Source: Cafeteria roenbergensis
Lineage: Eukaryota; Sar; Bigyra; Bicosoecida; Cafeteriaceae
Reading direction: 5' to 3'
DNA: 64,000 nucleotides
Assembly (NCBI GenBank): GCA_008330645.1
Contig: VLTN01000043.1
Span: forward strand, 62,001-126,000
Shown here: positions 9,048-17,803 of the stretch, piece by piece
Layout of the letters: each line of letters starts with the position of its first letter
Numbering within the stretch: the first letter of the stretch is position 1
Position numbers and translations under genes: made by a program
The notes under the pieces: model-generated
Seen by the model: the letters and a program-made list of their open reading frames with translations, nothing else
What the model was told of the DNA's origin: nothing
Database searches by the model: none

Positions 9048-12000
9048 ATGGCGTCTCGGGCCGCTGTGACCCGCAACCGCAGCGTGACCGAGTCGAGGGC
9101 TGCGCGGGAGCGCCGGCAGCTCTTGCAGCGGCAGTCCGAGCAGCGGCGCGAGGGGCTCCGCGCGGCGTCTGATGCGGCCGTTGCGCAGCGAGCGGTGCAG
9201 GATGCCGAAGCAGAATTGCAGCGCGCCGGTCGCGAGAGCGCAGCCCTCAAGGCAGACCTGGCTCGCGTGGAGGCGGACCGGGGCATGCTTGAGGCCGAGC
9301 GCACGCGGGCGGCGGATGCGGTCCGCAGGAAGCTGCGGGCGGCCGACGAGGCGCGCGCAGCCGCAGCCACTGCGCTGCACGAGCGGGAGGAGGAGGCCTT
9401 CGAGGCGCAGCAGCGCGTGGACAGCGTGGACCGCGCTCTGACGCGCGACCGCCACGCTGCGCGCGAGGCCGCGAAGGAGGAGGCGGCGGAGGAGGAGCGC
9501 ACGGCGATCGTGGCGCTGGCTCGGAGCAAGCGGGAGGCAGCGCTCGTGCGCGCCGCCGAGCGCAGGCAGGCGGAGGCCGCAGCTGCCATCGCCGAGGCGC
9601 AGCAGGCCGCTGCGATGGAGGTATCGCAGCGGATGGCCACCGCAGCGGCCGCGAGCCGCCGCGCCGCGAGCCGAATGGCGGAGGCCCAGGCGAGCGTGGC
9701 GCCAGCGGAGCGTGCTGCCGCGGCCATGGAGGCAGAGACCCGCCAGGCGCGCACCGCCTCCCTGCTGCAGCTTCGCCGGTCGCTCATGGCCGTTGAGCGC
9801 GACGTCCGCACCTCCGCCGCCGGCGTCCGGGCCGCGCGGGAGGCAAAGCTGGCTGCCCAGCAGGCGGAGGCGGCCTCGCTGTTGGAGGCCGGGAAGAACC
9901 CCTACTCGGAGTTCAGGCGGCGGGAGCGGGACGCCGCGGCGCAGCGTGCCAAGGAGGACGCGGCGGCGGCCATTGAGCGACACGGAATCGCTCTCACGGA
10001 CGCGATGGTCGCAGAGGCCGCGGCCGAGCGACGCAGGCAGCAGCGGGAGCAGCAGCGGGCCCGAGAGGCCGCGGCCATCGTCGGCCCGACCGCCCCAGGC
10101 GCGGCCGCCAAGGCCTACCTGGCCTCCCGAACGAGAGGAGGCACCGACCTGCTCGACCCCACCGGCAGAGCCGCCAGGATCGACCCCTCCGCCGTGACTG
10201 CGATGCGTACGCACGCCTTCGGCACCGGCCGCGTGGCCAAGGAGCGGCCGGACATCCTGCGGGCGGAGCGGCGCCGGCCGGAGATGCAGGGCGTCCAGCC
10301 GGACGAGCGCTGGCTCCCGCGGCGCGTCCACCACCCAGACGACCCCTCCGACGACGAAGACGACGACGGCCACGACGGCAACGGCGACGGCCACGGCGTC
10401 GGTGCCGAGGGGGCGAGGCTCGGAGCCGGCTCGGCCGGCGGCAAGCCGGGGGCGGCCTCTGCCGCCGGGGAGGGCAGCGCCGCCGCCGGGGCCATGGCGG
10501 CAACGCGGGGGACGTCGCTGGGCGGGGCGCGAGGCCTGGCGGACATGACGCCGCTCGAGCAGCAGCTGATGGCGCAAGCGCGCGAGCGCATCCGTCAGGG
10601 CCGCACAGGGGCGCAGGTGGTGCTGGGCCGGGAGTTCAAGGGCGCCTCCATGGTCCCCCACCCTCGGACGATCAACTTCCGAGACTTTGACCCGGGCCAG
10701 GAGCACCGCATCCGCCTCACGCTGACCAACGGCTCGCTCTCGTTCGTGTCGCTGCGCCTGCTGCCGCTGCCCGACGACATTACGGATATGTTCGAGGTCA
10801 AGTTCAAGCCGCCCGGCCGCATGTCCGCGGGCACGTCGGTGCCAGTCACCGTCATCTTCCGCCCCCCCGTGTCGCTCAACTCGGACGTGACGTCGGAGCT
10901 GGTCGTGGACACCTCCACCGGCCCCTGCCCCGTCCCGCTCACCTGCTCCCCCAAGCGGGCTCTGCCGGTCGCGGAGAGCCCCGTGGTGTCGCTCGGGCCG
11001 GTAGTCCGCGGCGAGGTCGTGTCCGGCACGGCCACGCTGCGCAACGAGGGCGCGCTGCCAGTGCGCTGGCAGCTCCTGGACGCCGGCCCGGCGGACGGCG
11101 GCGCAGCCCATGACGCAGGCGGTGGCGGTGGCGGTGGCGGTGGCGGTGGCAATGGTGAGGGCGAGGGCGCGGGCGACGCCGGCGGCAATGCCAGGGCTGG
11201 CGGCCCCAGCGGCTCTGCCGGGCGTCTGGCGGCTGAGGCGCCGCTGCCTGGGCCCGACGGCGGCCAGCTGGGCCCGCCCGAGGCGGACGGGCTGAGCGCG
11301 GCTGGCCCCTGGCGGGTGCGAGCAAGCGGCCGGCTCGCCGGCTACGCCAGCTGCCGCGTCCGGGCTGAGTGTCGCCCGCTCCGTGGCTCGGCGCTGGGCC
11401 GCATCGCGCGCCGGTTTCGCGTCGTCTTCCGGATCGACGTCGGTGCGGAGGGCGAGGAAGACGACGCCGGCGGGGCTGAGGCCCGCGCCATGCTGGGAAC
11501 GCTGGGCCGCACCACGGCCCGCGAAGCAGCTCGCGCCGCCGCTCCGCGCGCCGACCTGACGGAGGCGGAGGAGATCGCCGCGGCAAGAGCCGAGGCCAAG
11601 GTGACCGTCGCGAGGCGGCGCCAGGCAGCGCACGTGCCGCCCCTCGACCTGCTCTTCACGGCCGAGGTGAAGCCGCTCGCGCTGTTCGTGGCCCCGGACT
11701 CGGCTGACCTGCGCATCTGTGAGGTCCCGCTGCCCGCCGCCGTGGCGGGCCGGGCCACCCCTGCCGACGCCCCGGAGACCGCCTACCGCGCGACGGTGTT
11801 CCTGCGAAACCGCGGCACGACGGCCATGCGCGTGTCCCTGTCCGTGCCCGAGGAGCTGCGCCCCTGGCTGGAGGCTCGGCCCTCGTCCTGCTACGTGCAG
11901 GCCGCCGCCGCGGGCGGCGCGGTCTCCTCTGACTCGACGGGCCACGGCGCCGGGGGCGGCTCTGCCGGCGCGGAGGCCGCGGGCGTGTTCCGTGTCACTC

Positions 12001-14504
12001 TGCAGCTGCGGCCGACGGCAGAGCTGCTCACGAGCGCCGCCTGCAGGCGCTTCTTCCCCGACGACCCGGCTGACCTGCCCAGCTCCCGCGCCGCCTGCCG
12101 GGCGCGCCTCGCCCCCCCCGGGGTGGTGGGGTCGATGCGCAAGGCGGGGTCCTTCTGCGAGCTGCGGGCTCCTCTCACCGTGCGGGCGGCGGGCCAGACG
12201 CTGGCCGTGCGGTTTCGCCTCGCAGCCGCGCTCTGCATGCGTGGCCTGCTGCTGCAGCCCCCCCGCCTTGACATGGGAAACGTGCCCGTCGGCAGAGCCC
12301 AGAACGCCTCCGTCGCCCTGACGAACCTCTCGGCTCTGCCGGTTCGCTTCGGGCCAGGGGCGCGGCTTCCCAGGGACGTTCGCTTCGCCGCCGGGTCCGG
12401 AATGGGCCTGCTCCTCGCCGGCGAGACCCTTCCCTCTCACCTGGTCTTCGCGCCCTCCGCGGCCGAGGCGGTCTCCGGATCGGTACAGCTCCGCACGTCG
12501 GCGGGTGAGTGGCACTCCATCGCGGTGTCCGGCCAGGGCGTGAGGCCTCTGGTCAAGCTGTCGGCGGCGCGGCTCTGCCTCCCGGCCACCAGCCCGGGCG
12601 AAACGGTGGAGGCGGCTGTGGCGGTGACGTCCTGCTCTGGCGTCAGCATTGACGTGCAGGTGGTTGGGGCTGGCAGCGGGGCTGGCGGCAGAGCCGCGGC
12701 CCTTGCCGGCCTCCCGGACGGCCTGACGCTGTCGCCTGCCGTGTTCCGCCTGGCCCCCGGCGAGAGGCGTCTGGTGCGGGCGGTGTTCGCCCCGACGGCT
12801 CTGCCGGACGAGGATGAGCGGTCGGGAGCCGCCTCGCCCACCTCCGCTCCCAATACCGACCGCAGCCGAGGCGGCGACGAGCCTGGCGACGTTCCCCGCG
12901 CGGACGAGGAGGCAAAGGACGTCGACGCGGAGGACGCGCCCCGCAGCGGGGGCGACAGCGACGCGGGCGTGCCCCGCTCGGAGCTGGCGGCGCCCGGGCC
13001 GCATCGCGACGGCCGCAGGCCAGACGGGCTGGAGCCGCTGTCGCTGGCGGCCAGCGCTCGCCCGGACGCGCGCACGGCGCCGCTAGTGCGCGAGCGGATC
13101 GACCCCGGGGTGCGGGAGTCTCGCGTGTGGCTGGCAGTGCGGCCTGCGGCGGAGGCCAAGGCGGCGGGGGCGCCAGCCGAGTCGGTGGAGGCGGCGCTCG
13201 GCCCCAGGGGCCAGCTGCTTGTCGTGGACCTGCAGACGGCAGTGGTGCCGGCGCGGCTGCTCGTGAGCTCGCGGCTGGTCAAGTTCGGCCGCGTGCCGGC
13301 GGGGCGCAGCTGCGCCGTGGAGGTGGCCGTCGAATGCGCCGGGGCGCTGCCTGTGACGCTGGAGGCGGCTGGGCTCAACCCCGGAGGGGCGTTCCGCGTG
13401 GTCAACGCGCCGAGACGACTGCAGCCGGGGCGCTCAGCGTCGCTCACGGTGGAGTTCAAGCCGACAGCCCAGCGCGCTTACGCAGACGTTTTGCGCCTGC
13501 GGGCGGCAGAGGGGGGCGGCACGGTCCTCGTGCGGCTGGCCGGCACCGGCGCCACCCCAGACGTGGGGCTGCGAGGGCCGGCGAGCGAGCCCCCCGCAGA
13601 GGGAGGCGCCGAGGGCGGGCGGGCGCTTGTGCCGCACGTGGACCTCCAGCTCGGGGACATTATGGCCGGGGACGAGGCAGTTGCCTCGGCAGAGCTGGTC
13701 AACAACTCAGACTTTGCCATGCAGTTTCTGGCCACTCCGGGCGAGGCTGCGGAGGCGGCGCACGGTTTCTCCGCCCTCACCAACCGCGGCGGTTTCGCCA
13801 TCACGCCGTCGGCGGGCACTGCCCGGCCGGCGACAGCCATTCCGCTGGTGGCCGCCGTGCGGGCCGACACGCCGTCTCTCGGCCGCTGGCTCGGGTGGAC
13901 TTGGGCCGTCGCTGTGCCCAACTACGACGGGCCTCCCTTGAGCATATCGGCCCGCGCGCGCGTCTGGGCGCGACAGGGCTTCGTGGCGGCTGGGGAGGGG
14001 GCGCAGGAGGCACGCGCGCACCTCGAGCGCCTCAGCCCGACGCTTCGCGGGGCAGGGCGAGCGGGCGATGACGCCACCGCCGAGGCCGACGCCGCGGCGC
14101 CGGGCGCTGTCTCGCTGATGCTCGACGCCTGCCGCGCCGGCCCGGACTCCCCGGCGACGGCCACGCTCTCCGTGGGGTGTTGCAAGCGCCCGGCAGAGGC
14201 CGAGTCGTCGCCCGTGTCGTTTCGCGTGGAGCTCCCAGCAGGGGCGGAGGCCAGCAGCCTCGTGGTGGAGCCGGACTCCGGCACCGTCGCGGCCGGCGAG
14301 GTCGCGACAGTTCGGCTGACGCTTCGGCCGCCGGAGCCGGAGGGCGAGGCCAAGGACTGCACGGAGGCTCTGGCGGCGCTGGTGCCTGCCAGCAGGCCGG
14401 CGAGGGCGGTTGAGCTGCCGCTTCTGGTTCACCTGCAGGGCGGCGCCGGGGCGCCCGAGGGCGGCGTGGCAGTGCGAGTGCTTGTGCACGCTCGCATGTT
14501 CTGA
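9048..14504 (+). CDS. CFAP74: CFAP74-like axonemal central-apparatus protein, 1818 aa
   Basis: CFAP74 (Chlamydomonas FAP74) belongs to the C1d projection of the ciliary central pair and helps control beating. The ATG at 9048 is the first in frame; the frame upstream starts only from TTG. Residues 1 to about 370 form a long Glu/Arg/Ala coiled coil containing EAGKNPYSEFRRRERDAAAQ around residue 280, a motif I associate with this family. An acidic linker follows. From about residue 530 to the end there are serial beta-rich ASH/MSP-type immunoglobulin-like domains: PHPRTINFRDFDPGQEHRIR, then GTSVPVTVIFRPP, LEAAGLNPGGAFRVVNAPRR and SASLTVEFKPTAQRAYADVL. A poly-Gly linker (11119-11152) and an acidic insert interrupt them. 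It is intronless. The order coiled coil then ASH array fits CFAP74; another ASH protein such as a hydin relative is the alternative. It converges on the PRMT3-like gene. Confidence 0.75.
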   Translation: MASRAAVTRNRSVTESRAARERRQLLQRQSEQRREGLRAASDAAVAQRAVQDAEAELQRAGRESAALKADLARVEADRGMLEAERTRAADAVRRKLRAADEARAAAATALHEREEEAFEAQQRVDSVDRALTRDRHAAREAAKEEAAEEERTAIVALARSKREAALVRAAERRQAEAAAAIAEAQQAAAMEVSQRMATAAAASRRAASRMAEAQASVAPAERAAAAMEAETRQARTASLLQLRRSLMAVERDVRTSAAGVRAAREAKLAAQQAEAASLLEAGKNPYSEFRRRERDAAAQRAKEDAAAAIERHGIALTDAMVAEAAAERRRQQREQQRAREAAAIVGPTAPGAAAKAYLASRTRGGTDLLDPTGRAARIDPSAVTAMRTHAFGTGRVAKERPDILRAERRRPEMQGVQPDERWLPRRVHHPDDPSDDEDDDGHDGNGDGHGVGAEGARLGAGSAGGKPGAASAAGEGSAAAGAMAATRGTSLGGARGLADMTPLEQQLMAQARERIRQGRTGAQVVLGREFKGASMVPHPRTINFRDFDPGQEHRIRLTLTNGSLSFVSLRLLPLPDDITDMFEVKFKPPGRMSAGTSVPVTVIFRPPVSLNSDVTSELVVDTSTGPCPVPLTCSPKRALPVAESPVVSLGPVVRGEVVSGTATLRNEGALPVRWQLLDAGPADGGAAHDAGGGGGGGGGGGNGEGEGAGDAGGNARAGGPSGSAGRLAAEAPLPGPDGGQLGPPEADGLSAAGPWRVRASGRLAGYASCRVRAECRPLRGSALGRIARRFRVVFRIDVGAEGEEDDAGGAEARAMLGTLGRTTAREAARAAAPRADLTEAEEIAAARAEAKVTVARRRQAAHVPPLDLLFTAEVKPLALFVAPDSADLRICEVPLPAAVAGRATPADAPETAYRATVFLRNRGTTAMRVSLSVPEELRPWLEARPSSCYVQAAAAGGAVSSDSTGHGAGGGSAGAEAAGVFRVTLQLRPTAELLTSAACRRFFPDDPADLPSSRAACRARLAPPGVVGSMRKAGSFCELRAPLTVRAAGQTLAVRFRLAAALCMRGLLLQPPRLDMGNVPVGRAQNASVALTNLSALPVRFGPGARLPRDVRFAAGSGMGLLLAGETLPSHLVFAPSAAEAVSGSVQLRTSAGEWHSIAVSGQGVRPLVKLSAARLCLPATSPGETVEAAVAVTSCSGVSIDVQVVGAGSGAGGRAAALAGLPDGLTLSPAVFRLAPGERRLVRAVFAPTALPDEDERSGAASPTSAPNTDRSRGGDEPGDVPRADEEAKDVDAEDAPRSGGDSDAGVPRSELAAPGPHRDGRRPDGLEPLSLAASARPDARTAPLVRERIDPGVRESRVWLAVRPAAEAKAAGAPAESVEAALGPRGQLLVVDLQTAVVPARLLVSSRLVKFGRVPAGRSCAVEVAVECAGALPVTLEAAGLNPGGAFRVVNAPRRLQPGRSASLTVEFKPTAQRAYADVLRLRAAEGGGTVLVRLAGTGATPDVGLRGPASEPPAEGGAEGGRALVPHVDLQLGDIMAGDEAVASAELVNNSDFAMQFLATPGEAAEAAHGFSALTNRGGFAITPSAGTARPATAIPLVAAVRADTPSLGRWLGWTWAVAVPNYDGPPLSISARARVWARQGFVAAGEGAQEARAHLERLSPTLRGAGRAGDDATAEADAAAPGAVSLMLDACRAGPDSPATATLSVGCCKRPAEAESSPVSFRVELPAGAEASSLVVEPDSGTVAAGEVATVRLTLRPPEPEGEAKDCTEALAALVPASRPARAVELPLLVHLQGGAGAPEGGVAVRVLVHARMF

Positions 14505-14664
14505 GTCGGGCTGCCGCGCCGGAGGGCGGTGGGCGTCGGCGGGAGCCGCGCCCAAGCGGCAGCAGCACCCACTGCTGGGATGGCGCGCGCGCAGCGCAAA
14601 GGCGGAGTGGCAGTGGCGTCGAGGCACTGAACAGACTGGCTCTTGATGCCCGGAGCAGCTCACA

Positions 14665-14745
14665 CCTCACATAGCACCGCTCACAGCACGCGCAGCACCG
14701 CTCACAGCACGCGCAGCGCCGCTCATCGCACGCATAGCACCGCTG
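14665..14745. repeat. About 21-bp tandem repeat, 3.5 copies
   Basis: Units of the form CAGCACCGCTCACAGCACGC repeat in tandem, the last copies diverged. It lies in the 270-bp gap where CFAP74 and the PRMT3-like gene converge. Confidence 0.8.
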
Positions 14746-14774
14746 GCTTCGCACGCGGCGGCCCTCCGCGCCGC

Positions 14775-16619
14775 TCACTGCACCTTCCACACGGCGTCCA
14801 CAAGCGCGGGCGCGCCCGCCTCGGCCGCCTCAACCACGATGTGGGCGGTGTAGCAGCGGTTGGCGGCCTCGTCGCGCGCCAGGCGGATGCGGCAGCAGAT
14901 CGTGCCGTCGGCCGCCGTCGCGTCGGCCAGGGTCAGCGGCTCGTCGAGCCAGAACACCGCCTGCTGCCAGTGGGTGGGGGTGACGTGCGGGGCCGTGTCG
15001 AGCACCACCACCTCGGGCAGGGGGGAGGTCCCCAGTGGCGCGCCCTCGCCAAGGCGCCGGCCCTCGAAGCCCACGGAGAACCAGAGGGCGATGCCGTGCA
15101 GCTTGCCGGCCTCGCTTGTGGGCGCCGGCTCCGTTTCGCCCGCGGCGGCGACGGGGGCCAGCTGCGCCGCCCGCTGCGCCTCGGTGCCGGGCAGCACGGT
15201 CAGCCTGACGGTGGCTGCGGGCTCCAGGTCGGCCCCCGCGTTGCAGGTGAGGAGGTCAAGGTCGCTCATGACGGCCGGCTCGGTGCAGAGCGATGCCGGG
15301 CTGATGACCTGCACGGAGGCGGAGCGCTCCTTCGTGTCGAGGTGGGACATCTTGAAGCCCCACGCGTCGCGCCAGAATCCCGCAGTGCGGCGCCACGCGC
15401 GGCGGTCGCTGACGGCGGCCACGCTGATGGTGGCCCGGTCTGGGAGCAGGCACCCTCCGGGGCGCAGGAGCTCGTCCCTGGCGCGGAGCACTGCCGGCAG
15501 CATGTCCTCGAACAGCAGCGCGTACCCCATCCACTCGGAGACGATGGCGTCGCAGCGCGCGGCGCCCGGGAGGTCCGCGGGGGCCACCTCTTCCGCCCGC
15601 CTGCGCAGCACGCGCACCCAGCCCCCCGCGCCCGCTCCCTCCTTCTCCTCCAGCCCGTTCCGGACGGCGGTGGCCATCGCCTGGTGCGCCAGCGGGGAGG
15701 CCTCGATGGCGGAGGCGCGCGCCCCTGCCCTGGCCGCGAAGAGCGAGAGGATGCCCGTGCCGGCGCCGACGTCAACCACCGAGCAGCCCGCTCCCAGAGA
15801 CTCTACAGTCAGCTGCAGGGCCCGCTGGTAGGCGCGCGTGCGCGGTGCATCCTGGAGCATCTCCACGTGGATCTCCGTCTCGGCGTAGCCCCCGAAATAG
15901 CCGCCCTCCGACACGCCGCCGGGCCGCTGACCCGTCGTCAGCACGCCTGGTGCAGCGCCAGCAGAGGCAGCGGGGGGAGCGGTACCGGCGCCGGCCGCGC
16001 CCGCGGCGATGCTGCCAGCCTTCCCAGGCTCTTCCTCCCCCGCCTCCTCGAGCAGCCGACGGTTCAGGGCCGCTGCCCGTTGCAGGGCGGCGAGGAGCGA
16101 CGCTGGCACGCTCACCATGCCCTCGCCGGAGCCGGCAGCAGCGCCGCCCGCGCTTGCGGCCGAAGCGGCTCCCGCCCCTGCCGCGCCACTCCCCTCCGCT
16201 GCAGCGGCGGGCTGGGCGGCCTCGTCCTCGTCGTCGCTCCAGTCATCGTCCTCCTCCTGCAGCCTCCGCAGCACCGCGTCGTCGCGCAGCACGGGGGCGA
16301 GGAGGGCCTCGGACGACCACGTGGCCTCGTCTTCCAGGGCGGCTGTGGCTGCCGCGAGGGCGGCAGGGTCCCCGCCAGTCGCTGCGGGCGCGAGCGTTGC
16401 GCGGCAAAAGTTCACGAGCCTGACCTTGTCGTGAAAGCCCATCGACCGCGCGGCCATCAGGCCTCGGAGGTCGGTGCCGCACTTTTCTTCCAGCTCGCCC
16501 CACCACTCGGCGACGGTGTCGTGCGTGGCCGGCCCGAACGCGGAAATGAGCGCGTCGGAGTTGTCGGCTTCCTCCCAGTCGCAAAAGCTGCCATCCTCGC
16601 TCGCTGCGTCGCAGGCCAT
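14775..16619 (-). CDS. PRMT3: Protein arginine methyltransferase, PRMT3-like, 614 aa
   Basis: A type I protein arginine N-methyltransferase that uses S-adenosylmethionine. PRMT3 acts in the cytosol, mainly on ribosomal protein uS5. The SAM-binding motif I VVDVGAGTG is at residues 281-289, followed by LSLFAARAGA. The double-E loop SEWMGYALLFE is at 361-371 with both catalytic glutamates. The THW loop HVTPTHWQQAVFW is at about 545-557. The C-terminal beta barrel is complete. The N-terminus has the PRMT3-type acidic segment and a helix similar to the one after the PRMT3 zinc finger, but only isolated Cys and His residues of the finger itself (C3, C13, H33), so it looks degenerate. An Ala/Gly-rich low-complexity insert occupies about 135-225. 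The ATG at 16619 is the first in frame. It shares a 245-bp divergent promoter with the HAD phosphatase gene. Confidence 0.85.
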   Translation of the reverse strand: MACDAASEDGSFCDWEEADNSDALISAFGPATHDTVAEWWGELEEKCGTDLRGLMAARSMGFHDKVRLVNFCRATLAPAATGGDPAALAAATAALEDEATWSSEALLAPVLRDDAVLRRLQEEDDDWSDDEDEAAQPAAAAEGSGAAGAGAASAASAGGAAAGSGEGMVSVPASLLAALQRAAALNRRLLEEAGEEEPGKAGSIAAGAAGAGTAPPAASAGAAPGVLTTGQRPGGVSEGGYFGGYAETEIHVEMLQDAPRTRAYQRALQLTVESLGAGCSVVDVGAGTGILSLFAARAGARASAIEASPLAHQAMATAVRNGLEEKEGAGAGGWVRVLRRRAEEVAPADLPGAARCDAIVSEWMGYALLFEDMLPAVLRARDELLRPGGCLLPDRATISVAAVSDRRAWRRTAGFWRDAWGFKMSHLDTKERSASVQVISPASLCTEPAVMSDLDLLTCNAGADLEPAATVRLTVLPGTEAQRAAQLAPVAAAGETEPAPTSEAGKLHGIALWFSVGFEGRRLGEGAPLGTSPLPEVVVLDTAPHVTPTHWQQAVFWLDEPLTLADATAADGTICCRIRLARDEAANRCYTAHIVVEAAEAGAPALVDAVWKVQ

Positions 16620-16864
16620 GACTCCCTTTCCGACGAGTCAGGAGTTTTCACGACGAGGGCCTCTCTCGTGCGCCTCGCTGTGGCAGTCCGGCGCCCGATT
16701 GCACTCTCCTTCGCGATGCGGCTCTACCTCCTCGCGCATCGCAAGGCAACTGCCCAGCGCGGCGCCAGCGAATGCCGGCGACGAAGCAGTGCGAGCAGCG
16801 CCACTGCCGAGGCGCGCGTACGTCCTGAGGACGGGGTGGGCCGGCCTCGTGGCGCCAAGCAGCC
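16620..16864. promoter_or_regulatory. Short bidirectional promoter (PRMT3-like / HAD phosphatase)
   Basis: 245 bp separate the two divergent start codons. It is slightly less GC-rich than its surroundings, with ACTCCCTTTCCGACGAG next to the minus gene. No TATA box was seen. Confidence 0.5.
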
Positions 16865-17533
16865 ATGTCGGCGAGGAGGGCCGCTGGGGCCATCGTTTTC
16901 GACATGGACGAGACAATTCTGCGCCGCTCTCGGCTGGGGCGGCTGGCAGTGTACGTCCCCGGGGTGGCATCGAGCAAGGCAGGGCTTGACCTGATCGGGC
17001 AGCCCCTTCCCGGTGCAGTGGAGGCGCTGCGTCGCTTCGCGGAGGCGGGCCATCCGATTCATGCTGTGACCGCTCGGTGGGAGCCCCTGGCGCGCAGCAA
17101 CACCGAAAAGTGGCTGGCTGCGCACAAGCTTGAGGTGGCATCGCTGTCCATGCCATCGTACCCGCTGCACAACGGCGACGCGATGGCAGAGTGGAAGACC
17201 AAGACGATTCGCGGCATTCAGTGCGACCAGCTGCTGGCGGGGGTCGGGGACCGCGAGTCGGACGTGCGGGCCTACGGGGCAGCAGGCGCCAAGCTCGTGG
17301 TAGGCATGGTCCACGAGTCTGCCTTCCCGGGCCGGAGCGCCGAGCGGCTGAGCACCCTGGCTGAGGCGGCCAACGGCATTCGCGCGGGCGCGCTGCTCAT
17401 CAGCGACGGCGAGGTGGCTCCGGGCACGCGGAAGGAGGGAGCCGGCTGGACGCTTGCGCACGACCGGGCGCCGGGCAGCGTGTGGCGCACGGCTGAGGCC
17501 GCCATCGCCGAGGCCGCGGCGGAGCGCTCGTGA
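16865..17533 (+). CDS. HAD-superfamily hydrolase/phosphatase, 222 aa
   Basis: A small haloacid-dehalogenase-type phosphatase. Motif I is FDMDET with the nucleophile Asp13 and the general acid Asp15. Motif II is the threonine in VTAR near residue 70. A lysine follows (residue 97 or 102), and the metal-binding motif GVGDRESDVRAY lies near residues 121-132. DMDET rather than DxDGT, together with the compact size, suggests a metal-dependent phosphatase of a small molecule or a protein. The substrate cannot be told from the sequence. There is no signal or targeting peptide. The C-terminal 60 residues are Ala-rich and may be partly disordered. Single exon. It converges on CCDC146. Confidence 0.8.
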   Translation: MSARRAAGAIVFDMDETILRRSRLGRLAVYVPGVASSKAGLDLIGQPLPGAVEALRRFAEAGHPIHAVTARWEPLARSNTEKWLAAHKLEVASLSMPSYPLHNGDAMAEWKTKTIRGIQCDQLLAGVGDRESDVRAYGAAGAKLVVGMVHESAFPGRSAERLSTLAEAANGIRAGALLISDGEVAPGTRKEGAGWTLAHDRAPGSVWRTAEAAIAEAAAERS

Positions 17534-17667
17534 CGCCGAGGCGACGGCGGCGTGGCCGGCGAGCGATGGTGGTCCTGCTTGGGTCAACGTGGGGCGGAGC
17601 GGTCTGGGCAGCGCGCAGGCGTGCTCGGACCCCAGCTTGACGGAGTCATGAACAGAGACGAAGGGAC

Positions 17668-17762
17668 GGACGGACAGACAGACGGACGTACACTCGCACG
17701 CACGCACGCATGCACACGCGTGCACGCAGACACACAAGCGCAGAAACACACACACACACACA
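17668..17762. repeat. Alternating CA/CG microsatellite
   Basis: ACAGACGGACG units run into CACGCACGCACG and then a (CA)n stretch. It lies in the 270-bp convergent gap between the HAD gene and CCDC146. Confidence 0.85.
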
Positions 17763-17803
17763 GGGGCCGTGGCTGCCGGCCCGCCGGCACGAGGCGCGGG
17801 CGT

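Noticed and set aside
8181-13004. 1607-codon minus-strand frame
   Set aside because: Antisense shadow of CFAP74; no motif, and it crosses the divergent promoter and the EF-hand exons.
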